Of a stretch of DNA of 64,000 nucleotides, positions 1 through 9,200 are shown in pieces. The stretch spans positions 1 through 64,000 of the forward strand of contig CAZVHB010000004.1 of NCBI GenBank assembly GCA_964626965.1. Reading direction: 5' to 3'. Each line of letters starts with the position of its first letter. The first letter of the stretch is position 1. The notes under the pieces were generated by a model. The model saw nothing but the letters and a program-made list of their open reading frames with translations, did no database searches and was not told where the DNA came from. The DNA is from CAZEPT01 sp964626965. Its GTDB lineage: Bacteria; Patescibacteriota; Minisyncoccia; Phycocordibacterales; UBA9973. A program made the translations under genes and the position numbers.

Positions 1-3
1 TAT

Positions 4-74
4 TACCCAGTCGTCTAATGGTAGGACATTTGGTTTTGGTCCAAAGAATTGAGGTTCGAGTCCTTGCTGGGTAG
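4..74 (+). tRNA. tRNA-Gln (TTG)
   Basis: The acceptor arms tacccag (4-10) and ctgggta (67-73) pair perfectly. The anticodon stem tttgg/ccaaa encloses a loop with anticodon TTG, and the T-arm carries the usual gttcgagtcc. The discriminator base is G74 and CCA is not fully encoded. The gene is followed at once by a hairpin that reuses the last bases of the tRNA. It sits at the window edge, so its promoter is not visible. Confidence 0.93.
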
Positions 75-127
75 CAAAAGAAAAATCCCTGATACTTGTA
101 TCTAGGGATTTTTCTTTTGCTACCCAG
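67..127 (+). repeat. Terminator hairpin that includes the tRNA-Gln 3' end
   Basis: Two perfect 24-base inverted arms (67-90 and 104-127) enclose a 13-base loop. The left arm begins with the last acceptor bases of tRNA-Gln, so the right arm carries an antisense copy of the acceptor end. A run of Ts lies inside the right arm, so it can act as a terminator. A further antisense piece of the T-arm (caaggactcgaa) follows at about 153-164, after a small inserted hairpin (130-151, arms gcaacgtgt/acacgttgc). Confidence 0.8.
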
Positions 128-275
128 AGCAACGTGTCTGCACACGTTGCATCAAGGACTCGAAAGACTTTCCGTTAAACACAAGCACGAAGTGTGAATG
201 TTTCGAAAAGGCATACTGTTCGTGTAACGAAAGAGTCTTTTGTTAAACCTTCGCTTGTTGGCAACTTTTCTCAAG
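128..275 (+). other. Non-coding region with antisense tRNA T-arm and shared motif
   Basis: No gene is visible here. The stretch holds the antisense T-arm fragment of tRNA-Gln and then, near 205-238, a sequence starting gaaaaggcatactgttc and ending cgaaagagtc. A very similar sequence (gaaaaggtatactgttc ... ggaaagaatcc) lies downstream of tRNA-Asn at about 48436-48470. The shared order (tRNA, hairpin, antisense T-arm, motif) suggests a common element. Its function is unknown. Confidence 0.45.
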
Positions 276-282
276 AAAAATG

Positions 283-326
283 ACTAACTTAGTTAGTTTG
301 ACTAATATTATTATATCTGTTATACT
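283..326 (+). promoter_or_regulatory. Promoter with inverted repeat next to the -35 box
   Basis: TTGACT (298-303) and TATACT (321-326) are separated by 17 bases, a good sigma-70 promoter. Directly upstream, actaac-tta-gttagt (283-297) is a perfect inverted repeat that could be an operator. It would drive the membrane protein at 376. Confidence 0.6.
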
Positions 327-375
327 ATGAAAAATTACTTTTAAAAACTCTCTTAAATCACTAAAAAAATAACAT

Positions 376-1119
376 ATGCACATCAAAGCTGACTCACGGA
401 TGTTGGATAAATTCCAACGCATTGCCGACTGGTTTCAAGACTGGTTTGGATTTGATAATTTTTACATAGCAAAATGTACAAAGAATCTTATTCTCTTTTT
501 CCTCATTCTCAAAATTATATCAGCTGCACTTGATGGAATCGGTATCATTGAAATTGGGGGTATTATTGTCTCTACACTCTTATTCCTTTGGTTTAACACA
601 TACATGCAGTACGGCGAATACCTGACAAAATCTAATACTACTTTCAGAAACCAACTTGCTTTCCAACTTTCGATTGAACGTACTGTTTTTTTAACAGTGA
701 CTCCCATCCTCATTGGCCACTTTCTCTTTCATCTATACTTGTATAAGAATCCTTTGCTATATTTAGCCAAATTAACTTCTAGTGAAAATCATCATCTTTA
801 TCTGATGTTTTGGTCTCCACCAGAGATACTTATGTGTGCGTGGATATACTTCGGTTCATGTACACCTAAATCATGCACGACAAGCAAATTTAAAAGATTG
901 CGAGATAAGATAATTAAACACAGAAAAAACTCAGATCATAATGATCTGAGTTTTTTTATTTACAAAGTACAAGTTAATATAAAAAACTATTTAAGCCAGC
1001 CTTTAAATTTGAGGAGATTGAAAGCTGCATCTTTTCCAGCTTCGGATTTTGATTTTCCTTCACCCCACATTTTTAAACTATCCCCAACTGAAACTTCGAC
1101 AATGAAAACTTTTTCATGA
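376..1119 (+). CDS. Multi-pass membrane protein, 3' end reads through its terminator
   Basis: I do not recognise a family. The first 170 residues contain about three hydrophobic segments (near residues 38-72, 103-125 and 140-160), so it should be an integral membrane protein. The reading frame does not stop before the strong hairpin terminator at 924-957. It continues through the hairpin and 133 bases into the 3' end of rnc on the other strand, giving a tail of about 60 polar residues that looks like translated non-coding sequence. A one-base shift would produce a stop just before the hairpin. A lost stop codon or a small indel is likely, and the functional protein probably ends near residue 180. 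Confidence 0.6.
   Translation: MHIKADSRMLDKFQRIADWFQDWFGFDNFYIAKCTKNLILFFLILKIISAALDGIGIIEIGGIIVSTLLFLWFNTYMQYGEYLTKSNTTFRNQLAFQLSIERTVFLTVTPILIGHFLFHLYLYKNPLLYLAKLTSSENHHLYLMFWSPPEILMCAWIYFGSCTPKSCTTSKFKRLRDKIIKHRKNSDHNDLSFFIYKVQVNIKNYLSQPLNLRRLKAASFPASDFDFPSPHIFKLSPTETSTMKTFS
924..957. terminator. Hairpin terminator between 376 gene and rnc
   Basis: The arms aaaaaactcagatca and tgatctgagttttttt around a short taa loop, flanked by A and T runs, can work on both strands. Confidence 0.8.
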
Positions 1120-1724
1120 TCAAGACCAGATTCTTCTACTACGATATACACAGGCAACAATTTTAAGTCCCTTTGTGTTATTTCCTGAAGTAGTGATTTG
1201 TGGTCTAACCAAAGTTTTCTTTCGATGATTCCATGCACTCGTTGCAATATGTAACTAGTGATGAATGTTTCAGCAACAGAGTATCCTCTGTCTAAATATA
1301 CTGCGGCAATAAATGCCTCAAGTGTATCTGCTAATATATGTCGATAAGACTGTCCATCTTTCTTCATTCCTTCGGAAACAAAAAGATATTCATTAAACTT
1401 GAGTTCCTGTGCAATATCCGAGAGTATAGCCGTGCTTACTAGTGCTGATCTGTAATTAGTCAGGTCACCTTCTTGGTTTTTTGGAAATCTTTCATATAAA
1501 TGATTAGTAACGACAAGTTGTAAAACGGCATCACCTAGAAATTCTAAGCGTTCATTGTTTTGCAAATTTGCTGCCTTATTTTCATTGATATACGAACGAT
1601 GTGTAAAAGCTTGCTTTAAAAGTTTTTTATCAGAAAAACTAATTCTTACTAAGTGTTCTAGCCTTGAGAGACTATTCGGTTTATCTTCTATCCGAAAGGT
1701 AATCGGAGGTGATTTCTTGACCAT
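987..1724 (-). CDS. rnc: Ribonuclease III
   Basis: This endonuclease cuts double-stranded RNA in rRNA and mRNA processing. The 245-residue protein has the family signature ERLEFLGDAVL near residue 60, the second acidic helix DTLEAFIAAVYLD near residue 132, and a C-terminal dsRNA-binding domain (about 172-242) with the GxGxSKxxAxxxAA-like pattern GEGKSKSEAGKDAA. The catalytic acidic residues look intact and the length is normal. It lies just downstream of the 329-residue gene on the same strand (24 bp apart), so the two are probably co-transcribed. Confidence 0.95.
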   Translation of the reverse strand: MVKKSPPITFRIEDKPNSLSRLEHLVRISFSDKKLLKQAFTHRSYINENKAANLQNNERLEFLGDAVLQLVVTNHLYERFPKNQEGDLTNYRSALVSTAILSDIAQELKFNEYLFVSEGMKKDGQSYRHILADTLEAFIAAVYLDRGYSVAETFITSYILQRVHGIIERKLWLDHKSLLQEITQRDLKLLPVYIVVEESGLDHEKVFIVEVSVGDSLKMWGEGKSKSEAGKDAAFNLLKFKGWLK

Positions 1725-1747
1725 GAGTGAAATTTTTAGTTTTAAAA

Positions 1748-2737
1748 TTATTCATTTTTTAATGTTTTTACAAACAGTTCAATAAAATCTTCTTTTGCGA
1801 GCATTTTTGGCTGATGTGGTTTTTTCAGTGACACAATAATTGAATCTACTGTAAATTCTCCACCTAAAGCTGACCATAATTTTAAAGCTACCTTTTCGGG
1901 GCCACCAACTATCGCTAAACTGTCGCTCATTTTTAGGATTGAATTTTTTGCTTCATCTAGTAGTGCGAGAACATGACTAGTTGAAGTATGTTTTTTCTCA
2001 TTCTTCAATTTTGGCCCAAGTTCATTTTTAAGAATCGGTTGTGACAGAGTTTTTTTCGCTCCGATCGCCGGAGTATTTACTGGATTAGTAAATCCAGGTT
2101 CAACTGAAAGAATGAGTGTTTGTGAAGGTTTTCCTTTTCTAATATTTCTCTCAGAAATCTTGTGTGAGAGGTTAAAATTATTTCTCGAAATATCATTGAT
2201 GAACCTGTCAAGTGAACTACGGGAGGCAAATGTAATACTCAGATTATTATCTTTTTTGTTTTTTGAAACTAAATAATAATCTGTAGTTACCTTGTAACCG
2301 AGGGATTTAAGCATTTTTTTGATTTCAGAAACTTCTGTTCCGGATTCTTTTGGGTCTGTCATGGGAATTGTTTTTTGAGTTTTAAAATTTGTTTTTACGG
2401 GGATAAATGTGAGTGCCTGAGAACCAATCTTAGGAGTTTTAAATCCTTCAAAAAGCGTAATGATAATATCAAGAGAATTTTCAACCAGAGAACATAGTTC
2501 TTTGATTCCATGTTTTGAAAAGAACTGGATCATACTCTCTCTACTTTCTTCATTGGTACATGTTAGACGATAATCTGCCCATGTTCCTTTTTCTTCGACA
2601 AGCGATGTATAGTCTTCACGCTCTTCAAATTTTCCTTTTATTAGGAATTTTTTTAATTCTTCAAGTTCAGAAGACAAAGATGCTCGTTGGTTGAATTGCT
2701 GTTTTTCAACATTTCTTGTTGCTGATGGTTTTGTCAT
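1748..2737 (-). CDS. Unknown protein with two related domains
   Basis: I do not recognise a known family. The 329 residues contain two segments of similar layout (about 22-96 and 134-215). Each starts with a helix of the type SELEELKKFL / SEIKKMLKSL, then a beta-rich part and a second helix (SRESMIQFF / SSLDRFIND), which suggests a duplicated alpha/beta domain. The C-terminal 80 residues include GGPEKVALKLWSALGG. There is no signal peptide or membrane segment, so it should be cytoplasmic. It is divergent from the sigma factor gene and precedes rnc on the same strand. Its 5' leader carries the AAACCTTAAAA motif (2749-2759, minus strand). Confidence 0.75.
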   Translation of the reverse strand: MTKPSATRNVEKQQFNQRASLSSELEELKKFLIKGKFEEREDYTSLVEEKGTWADYRLTCTNEESRESMIQFFSKHGIKELCSLVENSLDIIITLFEGFKTPKIGSQALTFIPVKTNFKTQKTIPMTDPKESGTEVSEIKKMLKSLGYKVTTDYYLVSKNKKDNNLSITFASRSSLDRFINDISRNNFNLSHKISERNIRKGKPSQTLILSVEPGFTNPVNTPAIGAKKTLSQPILKNELGPKLKNEKKHTSTSHVLALLDEAKNSILKMSDSLAIVGGPEKVALKLWSALGGEFTVDSIIVSLKKPHQPKMLAKEDFIELFVKTLKNE

Positions 2738-2765
2738 AAAATATAATTTTTTAAGGTTTTTTCTA

Positions 2766-2794
2766 TCTTAACACATAATATACATATTTGTCAA
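2766..2794 (-). promoter_or_regulatory. Promoter of the 329-residue gene and rnc
   Basis: On the minus strand, TTGACA (2789-2794) and TTAAGA (2766-2771) are 17 bases apart. The start of transcription would fall at about 2759, at the edge of the AAACCTTAAAA motif. Confidence 0.45.
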
Positions 2795-2825
2795 CAGGAC
2801 GAGTATTACAGACCTAGAACTGCTA

Positions 2826-2871
2826 TTGACTTTATATAATTAATATGATAATATAAGCACAAACCTTAAAA
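2826..2871 (+). promoter_or_regulatory. Promoter and leader motif of the sigma factor gene
   Basis: TTGACT (2826-2831) and TAATAT (2849-2854) are 17 bases apart. The predicted transcript starts at about 2861, exactly at AAACCTTAAAA (2861-2871), and has a leader of about 20 bases. Confidence 0.5.
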
Positions 2872-2879
2872 AATAAATT

Positions 2880-4967
2880 ATGAATAATGTATCAACAACA
2901 CCCAACAATGTCCTTAGTAATGCAAACATATTAGGGGGGTACAACTCTCCTGAGTATGCAGTCACAGTTAATGAAGATATTGTAGATCAAACATGGTCTA
3001 ACAATATCTATTTTGAAGAAAACCGCGATATTCTCGCTGATTATCTGAAAGAAATCTCGAAGTATAAGTTTGTAAAAGCTGATGAAGAAAGACACCTTTT
3101 TGGCCTAGTTCAAGAAGGAAACTCAGAAGCATTTGAAAAATTTATCTCATGCTACCTACGCCTTGCTGTTTGGGTCGCAAAAAGATTCAAAACACTGATC
3201 TATGGTGTCAACAGTATTGAATTTATCGACCTTATCCAAGAAGGAAATATTGGACTAGTAAGAGCAATGAAAACATTCGATCCAGATGCAGGTAGATTTA
3301 CTACCTACGCAAGCTGGTGGATACGCCAAAATGTTACAAGATTTGTGAGCGACTTTAAGTCAAGCGTCCGTATTCCAGTACATATGACCGAAAAAATACT
3401 CAGATATAAAAAAGAGTATAGTCGTCTCTCTACTAAACTGAAGAGAGAACCTACACAAGAGGAAATGTCTGCGGAAATGAAACTCACCGATGAACAAATG
3501 TTAGATCTTTTGAGTTTGATTAGTCGAAGATATGTATCACTTGATGAGCCTGTTAATGGGTCGTCAGATGATGGCTCCCTTCTTTTAGCTGATGTTATAC
3601 CCGAACTACAAAAAGTTACCCCAGAAGAAAGATTGGACTGGAAAATTGCTCGTGGCCGGATAAGAACCAAGATAAAAAGTATCTTGAAAATCCGCGAGTA
3701 TGAAGTGATTGACTTGCGTTTTGGTTTTACAAACAACCAGCCATGCACACTTCAAGAAATTGCAGTAAAATTTGAAGTTACTAGGGAACGGATTAGGCAA
3801 ATAGAAGCAAATGCTTTTCAAAAGCTCATCCAAGACTTTGAATTTGTCAAAATTGCCAAAGAAATGGGTATTGTTATTCCCCAAGAATACATCGATGAAG
3901 TTAAAGCTCGGAGAATACAAGAACTAGCACAAGAGTTAAATTACTCGCAAACAACTGAAACTGATTTAGAAACTTTCACTGAGGCAATGCAACCCGCTGA
4001 ACAAAAAATGGTCACTTCATTGGAAAGACAAACGGTTATTGAAGCCAATAAGCAAAGAATTGATGCGCGGCCAGAAATACTCCAAAAAATAAGGAGAGCT
4101 TTAGGCGAAAGTTTTAATTTCACTGCAACTACTAGCCTTATTCTGCGTTTTGTACCAAAAGAAAGAGCGAAGGATATATTGATTGATCGTTGGGGACTGG
4201 AACAAGTCGAAAAAATGACATTTGAGTCAGTTGCCGAAAAACATTCTTTAACGAAACAGCGTGTGCAGCAAATATCTGAAGCAGCGTACTCAGATCTTAT
4301 AAAAAATCGTTTAGTACAAAATATATTAGAACCATTTTTACAAAGACTGAGAAAGTGCATAGATACGTATGGTGGTGTCATGTGCCTGGAAACCTTATAT
4401 GAATGTTTTGCAGAAGATGCAATTATCTTTAATCATATTTTGTTTTATGTTTCTGCACAGGAAAATATTATACTTGCTCGGCAGACTAATGATACAAAAA
4501 GCTATCTCTCTACATTTGCACCAAATTTATTAAAACAAATACATCTGGCGCTTGATTACATATCAAAAACAATGTTAAAAGAGGAGATGCTTGAGCCTTT
4601 TATGCTTCGAATGTTCGAACATTTATTAAAGACACAAAAGATCAGTAATACTTTAATAAATGAAAACTCTATGATTGCCTGGCTTGCAACGGACAAACGC
4701 ATAGGAAATAACAGTACAATTGGTGAATGGGGGCGCAGCGATTCAGAGCGCATCAATCCGAAAACGGCTGGAGACTATGCTTACATTGCACTCATATTAG
4801 CAGAAAAAGAGTCACTTCACTTTAGGGAAGTTTGTGCGAAGATTAAAGAGATAACTGGTGAGGAAGTTCATGTGCAAACGCTCCATAACGCTTTGATCAA
4901 AGAAGAGAGATTTATGCGTACGGGTCAAGGTCTGTATGCAATTTCAAATGAAGACAAGGTGAAATAA
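2880..4967 (+). CDS. Sigma-70 factor with extra sigma4-like HTH and HARE-HTH domain
   Basis: Residues about 40-320 form a normal group 1/2 sigma factor. Region 2 includes DLIQEGNIGLVRAM and GRFTTYASWWIRQNVTR (about 117-154), region 3 follows, and region 4.2 is CTLQEIAVKFEVTRERIRQIE (about 289-309), the promoter -35 reader. Unusually, the protein continues for 375 more residues. At about 434-475 there is a second region-4-like helix-turn-helix (WGLEQVEKMTFESVAEKHSL then TKQRVQQISEAA). Residues about 626-688 resemble the HARE-HTH fold of the RNA polymerase delta subunit (LHFREVCAKI ... LHNALIKEERFMRTGQGLYAIS). A housekeeping sigma factor of this group normally ends after region 4. Whether this is the main sigma or a second one cannot be told from the window. 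Confidence 0.88.
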   Translation: MNNVSTTPNNVLSNANILGGYNSPEYAVTVNEDIVDQTWSNNIYFEENRDILADYLKEISKYKFVKADEERHLFGLVQEGNSEAFEKFISCYLRLAVWVAKRFKTLIYGVNSIEFIDLIQEGNIGLVRAMKTFDPDAGRFTTYASWWIRQNVTRFVSDFKSSVRIPVHMTEKILRYKKEYSRLSTKLKREPTQEEMSAEMKLTDEQMLDLLSLISRRYVSLDEPVNGSSDDGSLLLADVIPELQKVTPEERLDWKIARGRIRTKIKSILKIREYEVIDLRFGFTNNQPCTLQEIAVKFEVTRERIRQIEANAFQKLIQDFEFVKIAKEMGIVIPQEYIDEVKARRIQELAQELNYSQTTETDLETFTEAMQPAEQKMVTSLERQTVIEANKQRIDARPEILQKIRRALGESFNFTATTSLILRFVPKERAKDILIDRWGLEQVEKMTFESVAEKHSLTKQRVQQISEAAYSDLIKNRLVQNILEPFLQRLRKCIDTYGGVMCLETLYECFAEDAIIFNHILFYVSAQENIILARQTNDTKSYLSTFAPNLLKQIHLALDYISKTMLKEEMLEPFMLRMFEHLLKTQKISNTLINENSMIAWLATDKRIGNNSTIGEWGRSDSERINPKTAGDYAYIALILAEKESLHFREVCAKIKEITGEEVHVQTLHNALIKEERFMRTGQGLYAISNEDKVK

Positions 4968-5212
4968 AGAAGATTGTTTCTGTCCGTGTTAACTTCTTTA
5001 AGATTGCGAAGGAAAATATTTTTTCCGAAAGTAGAAAAGAGGATTTTGTCCACGCCTGACACATACTGATGTATTTATTGGTAGAATCTCACAAGCTTTC
5101 TTATTCTGCAATAGGCCATTTCTTTGAAGGCATGGACCACACATCTGTGAGACAGGCTCATTTAAAAATTAAAAAGATTATGCTGAAAAAGTTTTTTGCC
5201 AAAAGCAAGTAA
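4961..5212 (+). pseudogene. Decayed DnaA domain IV (DnaA-box binding domain)
   Basis: Reading the frame that starts at 4961 gives a DnaA C-terminal domain: FFKIAKENIFSESRKEDFVHA, then an in-frame TGA (5057-5059), then HILMYLL, SYSAIGHFFEGMDHTSVRQ and AHLKIKKI, ending in TAA at 5210-5212. The segment matches the DnaA signature around IGxxFxxxDHTSV, and the stop sits where family members have arginine (CGA to TGA is one transition). No DnaA domains I-III precede it because the sigma gene ends at 4967 in another frame. It is either a relic of a dnaA copy or, from the ATG at 5069, a 47-residue orphan domain. Relic is more likely. Confidence 0.72.
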
Positions 5213-5248
5213 ATTTTCTACGTAGTTTATTGTAAATTCATTAACATT

Positions 5249-5277
5249 AAGGAGTCTGTTTACACAGGCTCCTTTTT
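5249..5277 (+). terminator. Terminator after the DnaA relic
   Basis: The arms aaggagtctg and caggctcctt (one G-T pair) around a six-base loop are followed by a T run. Confidence 0.7.
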
Positions 5278-5287
5278 AGTAGAAAGT

Positions 5288-5316
5288 TTGTATTTTTCGT
5301 ATTTTCGTGATTTAAT
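5288..5316 (+). promoter_or_regulatory. Promoter of the SPFH gene
   Basis: TTGTAT (5288-5293) and TTTAAT (5311-5316) are 17 bases apart. The leader carries AAACCTTAAAA at 5350-5360, three bases before the ATG. Confidence 0.4.
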
Positions 5317-5363
5317 AGAAAAAATATTTTAAAACCGGCGTAAGCCACAAAACCTTAAAAAAA

Positions 5364-6071
5364 ATGAAAGAATTGACAATCAGTATTTTACTTGCACTAC
5401 TCGCAAAAGTCCTAGCCGGATTAATGACTTTTTTAGCAATATTAGGAACAAAATTAGTTCGTGAAGGTGAATTGGGATCAATCACACGGTTTGGTAGAGC
5501 CATCAGAGGTAAAAATGGAAAAATAAAAGTTATAAAACCTGGATTTGTTTTTTTAGTTACCCCAATTAATGCTATTAGAAAAACACACATCAGAATGCAA
5601 ACTCTCCGTGTTACTGGACTCAATGCCTCCCTTAAAAATGGTCTTTCATATCATTATGATGTAGCGATTGCTTACCATGTTTCAGACGAACCTGATCATT
5701 TAGAAAAATACTTATATCAAGTTGACGAACCAGCAGAAGCAATTGAGCTTAAACTTTGCGGTGAGATTAGAGAAATTCTCTCAACTACAGAAAAAGCAGA
5801 GCATGTAAATTTGGAAGAAATCAACACAAACCTACAAACCAAACTTGAAAATTATCTGCTTGAAAAAATTGGTGTAGTACTTGACTCATGTGGACTGACT
5901 TCTTTTACTGAGTCAAAAACTGCTCAACAAGTGAGTGTTACTAAATCAAAGATAGATTTGGCAAAAGACTTCTATAAAGACAAGATACCGATGCAAGTAA
6001 TGGCGGCATGTTTAGGCGCCACGCCTATGATTCCTTTGGAAAGTAGTGACGAAATAACTACCCCGGTATAA
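5364..6071 (+). CDS. SPFH/band-7 domain membrane protein
   Basis: The 235-residue protein has one N-terminal membrane helix (about residues 5-30). An SPFH domain follows (REGELGSITRFGRAIRGK near 33-50, then a KPGFVFLVTPI strand and an amphipathic C-terminal helix near 180-205). SPFH proteins form oligomeric scaffolds in membranes. It is shorter than most stomatin/flotillin members, with no long coiled-coil tail. It stands alone, with its own promoter and a terminator on each side. The substrate or partner cannot be inferred. Confidence 0.75.
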   Translation: MKELTISILLALLAKVLAGLMTFLAILGTKLVREGELGSITRFGRAIRGKNGKIKVIKPGFVFLVTPINAIRKTHIRMQTLRVTGLNASLKNGLSYHYDVAIAYHVSDEPDHLEKYLYQVDEPAEAIELKLCGEIREILSTTEKAEHVNLEEINTNLQTKLENYLLEKIGVVLDSCGLTSFTESKTAQQVSVTKSKIDLAKDFYKDKIPMQVMAACLGATPMIPLESSDEITTPV

Positions 6072-6092
6072 TATTATTCCAATAAAAAAAAG

Positions 6093-6122
6093 AAAGTACG
6101 CTCCATTGAGCGTACTTTTTAT
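6093..6122 (+). terminator. Terminator after the SPFH gene
   Basis: The arms aaagtacgctc and gagcgtacttt around catt, with a T run downstream and an A run upstream. Confidence 0.85.
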
Positions 6123-6261
6123 TTATCCTTATTACTTTTACTTAATTATTTATTGTTGGTAACTTCCTCACCCTTTAAGATATTTGAAGATATGGTCGAA
6201 AATGAAGACTATTCAATAACAAACATCATGGCTATTGTGACTAAGAAAAAAATGCAAAATA

Positions 6262-6292
6262 GTAAAACGCACCATGAGGTGCGTTTTTTTTA
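6262..6292. terminator. Terminator of the helicase gene
   Basis: The arms aaaacgcacc and ggtgcgtttt around atga lie at the 3' end of the minus-strand helicase. The 140 bases between this and the previous terminator hold no gene that I can support. Confidence 0.8.
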
Positions 6293-6293
6293 A

Positions 6294-9200
6294 TTAATTA
6301 TTATTTTGATTTTTTAGAATACATTCCTTAATACGAGGGAGGATCTCATTCACAGCTTTTTCCATGGCTACTTGTTTTGAGTTGTATACATGGGAGGCAC
6401 TTTCTAATTGCTGTCCGTCGATCAGCACGTGTAGCTGCACTTCCCACTCTCTTGTAAGCCTCTCTTCATTAAAAACAACTTGAAATTTGTACTTTCGTTT
6501 TAATTTATCAAGCTGCTCAACAGGATGCAAGTTACTAATTCCTTTAAATGGGGATGCATTACTCTGAGGATTAAGATTACGCAAAAACGCAGTTTGAAGC
6601 TTTTTGAACAGATCTTGAGCTGCTTTTTCTTTGGCATTCTCAAGAAAGATTTCAAAATACCTACTTGAGTTTACTAACTGACCCCTGAATTGCACTTTTA
6701 TGAGGCAGCTGTAGAGCTCTGTCGGAGCATATCCATAAGTCTTACTCTTTATGTGGATTTCATTAATACCATTATCCGCGCAAAGCTTTCGTAACTTATC
6801 TTCATAAGTAGAATTCGTAACTAGGATGAAAGTTTCAGGATTAACCTTATCAGCAAAATGGTCAAATAGAGAGGCTTCAGCAAGTAAACGAGCATTTTCT
6901 TTGCTTTCGTGCAAGACAGACAACCCTGATATAACTTTCTTATGAATTCGAGCGGAAGCCTGGCATTCAAAACCTTTATCTGTTTCTTTTTCAAGATATG
7001 TGAGCGTCGTGCTAGATTCGTAGCAGATTTTCTTTAAACAGCGTATGTTAAGATAAAACATCTCAGAATTTAAAAAAACCTTTACAGAGTGATTCTCTAC
7101 TGCTTCTTCGAGGAGTGTAGTCAGTTCTTTTGAAGCTAGTCTCTTTGAGCTTGATTTATCGAAGGCATAACAGAATCCAGATTGGCATTGATAATCATCT
7201 AGTGAAAGTGTCGCTTGTGAAGTAAAATATTCTTTTCCTTCAAAGGTTTTTCTCGAAACACATGTTACAATAGGTTCAACACCAAATTTAGTCCGGCAGA
7301 AATTATACAGAAAGCCGATGTAATTTGTCTTCACAAGACTGTCAAATATATCCAGTTTATTACAGGATGAATCAGTGGTGTCATTTACATTATCAGACCA
7401 CCCATGACGAAACAGCGTATCTAAAAATTGCTGGAAATGATGTGGACCGATCTTTTTGTGATTAGTCTTATTGACCAAATTAATAAGATCAATACCACGA
7501 CCGACATTTTGAAAACTCTGTTTGCAAAACGAAATAAGTAAAAGAGATTTTACTGACTCTAATCTTTTTCGATTGTAGCCGTTTTTCTTGAGTACATCAC
7601 CAATCAGATGAACTGTCCTGCGGTAATCACTCAATGTTAACGAGAGCCTAATGTCCTCTCTTTCAATAAAGTGAATCTTTGCTATTTTGTAGCGCACCTC
7701 CGAATAATCTTTTTGATGTTCTTGATACGATTCCCCAACAAGTGAAAATAATTTCATTTGTTGGGCACATAGCTGTTCTGCTAGGGTAAGTTCTTGAGAT
7801 ATCTGCAATGGAGAGAATCCATAGCTCAATAGCTTAAAGACCTTGTTTTCAAGATCAAGTTGGCCTTTTCTGCCAGCAATCAAGCCACCAGAAAAAGAAC
7901 TCGTTTGATTCAAAATTCCAAAAACACTTGCGAGATTATGGCATTTACTTTCAAAGACACCATCAACAACCAGTAAATCTGCATTCTCGTCATTTTCATC
8001 GAGCCTAATACCGCGTCCAATCCATTGCTTGAGTTTCCATTGGGATCCGAAACCTAAGGCTCGTAACGGTATGATCATATTAATACCCGGAGCATCAGCA
8101 CCTTCACCCAATTTTTCGACAGTGAACATGAGGGTAATTTTTCCTTCACGGAGAAGCTTCATCTTCGTATTTATCATATCTTCGTCCATAAAACCATCAA
8201 CATACGATGCGTGGAATACTACATCTTCTCCATAGCGCTCTTTGAGTAATGGGAGTAATTCATCCGTGCATTTTTGAACATAGTATTTCGCCAAATCTAT
8301 ACGGTGAACAAAGACTAGACCAATTCGATCGATAACTTGTTTGGATCCAGACAAGGTGAGCATCAAATTTTCATTTAGATATATCTCTTTCAAAACTTGA
8401 AATCCAGCATCTGCGTTTTTCATAAGAATTTCAGAAACTGAAGATTCGTTGAATATAGTTCTGTACGAATAAGGATTGCTGAGTGTCTGAGCATTACTCA
8501 AATCAATTTTTGTTTTCACATCTATCCAGCGAACCGGCTTGAGTTCCCCATCTCGAATTAGTTCAACAATACCCTTGAAAAAGGCAAACAGTTGAATAAT
8601 GTTTTCAACAGAGAGAATCTCTTCTTCCGTTTTTGCAATAGGGTCGAAAAAATGGAATGGTGTCCGCATATGAGCACCGACAACTGTCGCACTACCACCA
8701 ACGCACCAAGCGTTTAGTTGATTGAGGTTCATAGCAACTCGCTCAGTGGTGTTGTGTGACTCATCTAGGATAATAAGCATTGGTTTTAACCCAAGAAATA
8801 ATTTTTCAATCCTACTTGGTGTTAATCCCTGATATGCAACGATAGTGAGTATAGGGTTTTCTTTATTAACTTCAGAATTCAAATTACTCTTTTTTCCAAT
8901 GAGCAGACGGATTTTATCGTTAGGTATATCTTGAAACCAAAGTTTTACTTCACCCATATCAAGAGGACTATCTTCTTCGTTTTCTTTGTTATCTACAGAA
9001 GAAATAAGCTGATTACTGATATTGATACGTGAAGTAACAATAACGATTTCTTGGTCCATATTGCACTCTTTAAGTGCTTCATAGAAGGCCCGGGCGATGG
9101 CGCCCCAAAGCATTGATTTTCCAGCACCTGTCGGAATTTCTGAAACTGGCCGGACAAACACCTGATCAAATACTGACATCAGAGTTCTGATCGCTTCTTT

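Noticed and set aside
5057..5059. Recoding of TGA (as in SR1/Gracilibacteria) to explain the stop inside the DnaA-like domain
   Set aside because: Intact genes here end with TGA (for example the OmdA-domain gene at 49318-49320), and the position expects arginine, not glycine or tryptophan. A simple C-to-T change in a relic explains it better.
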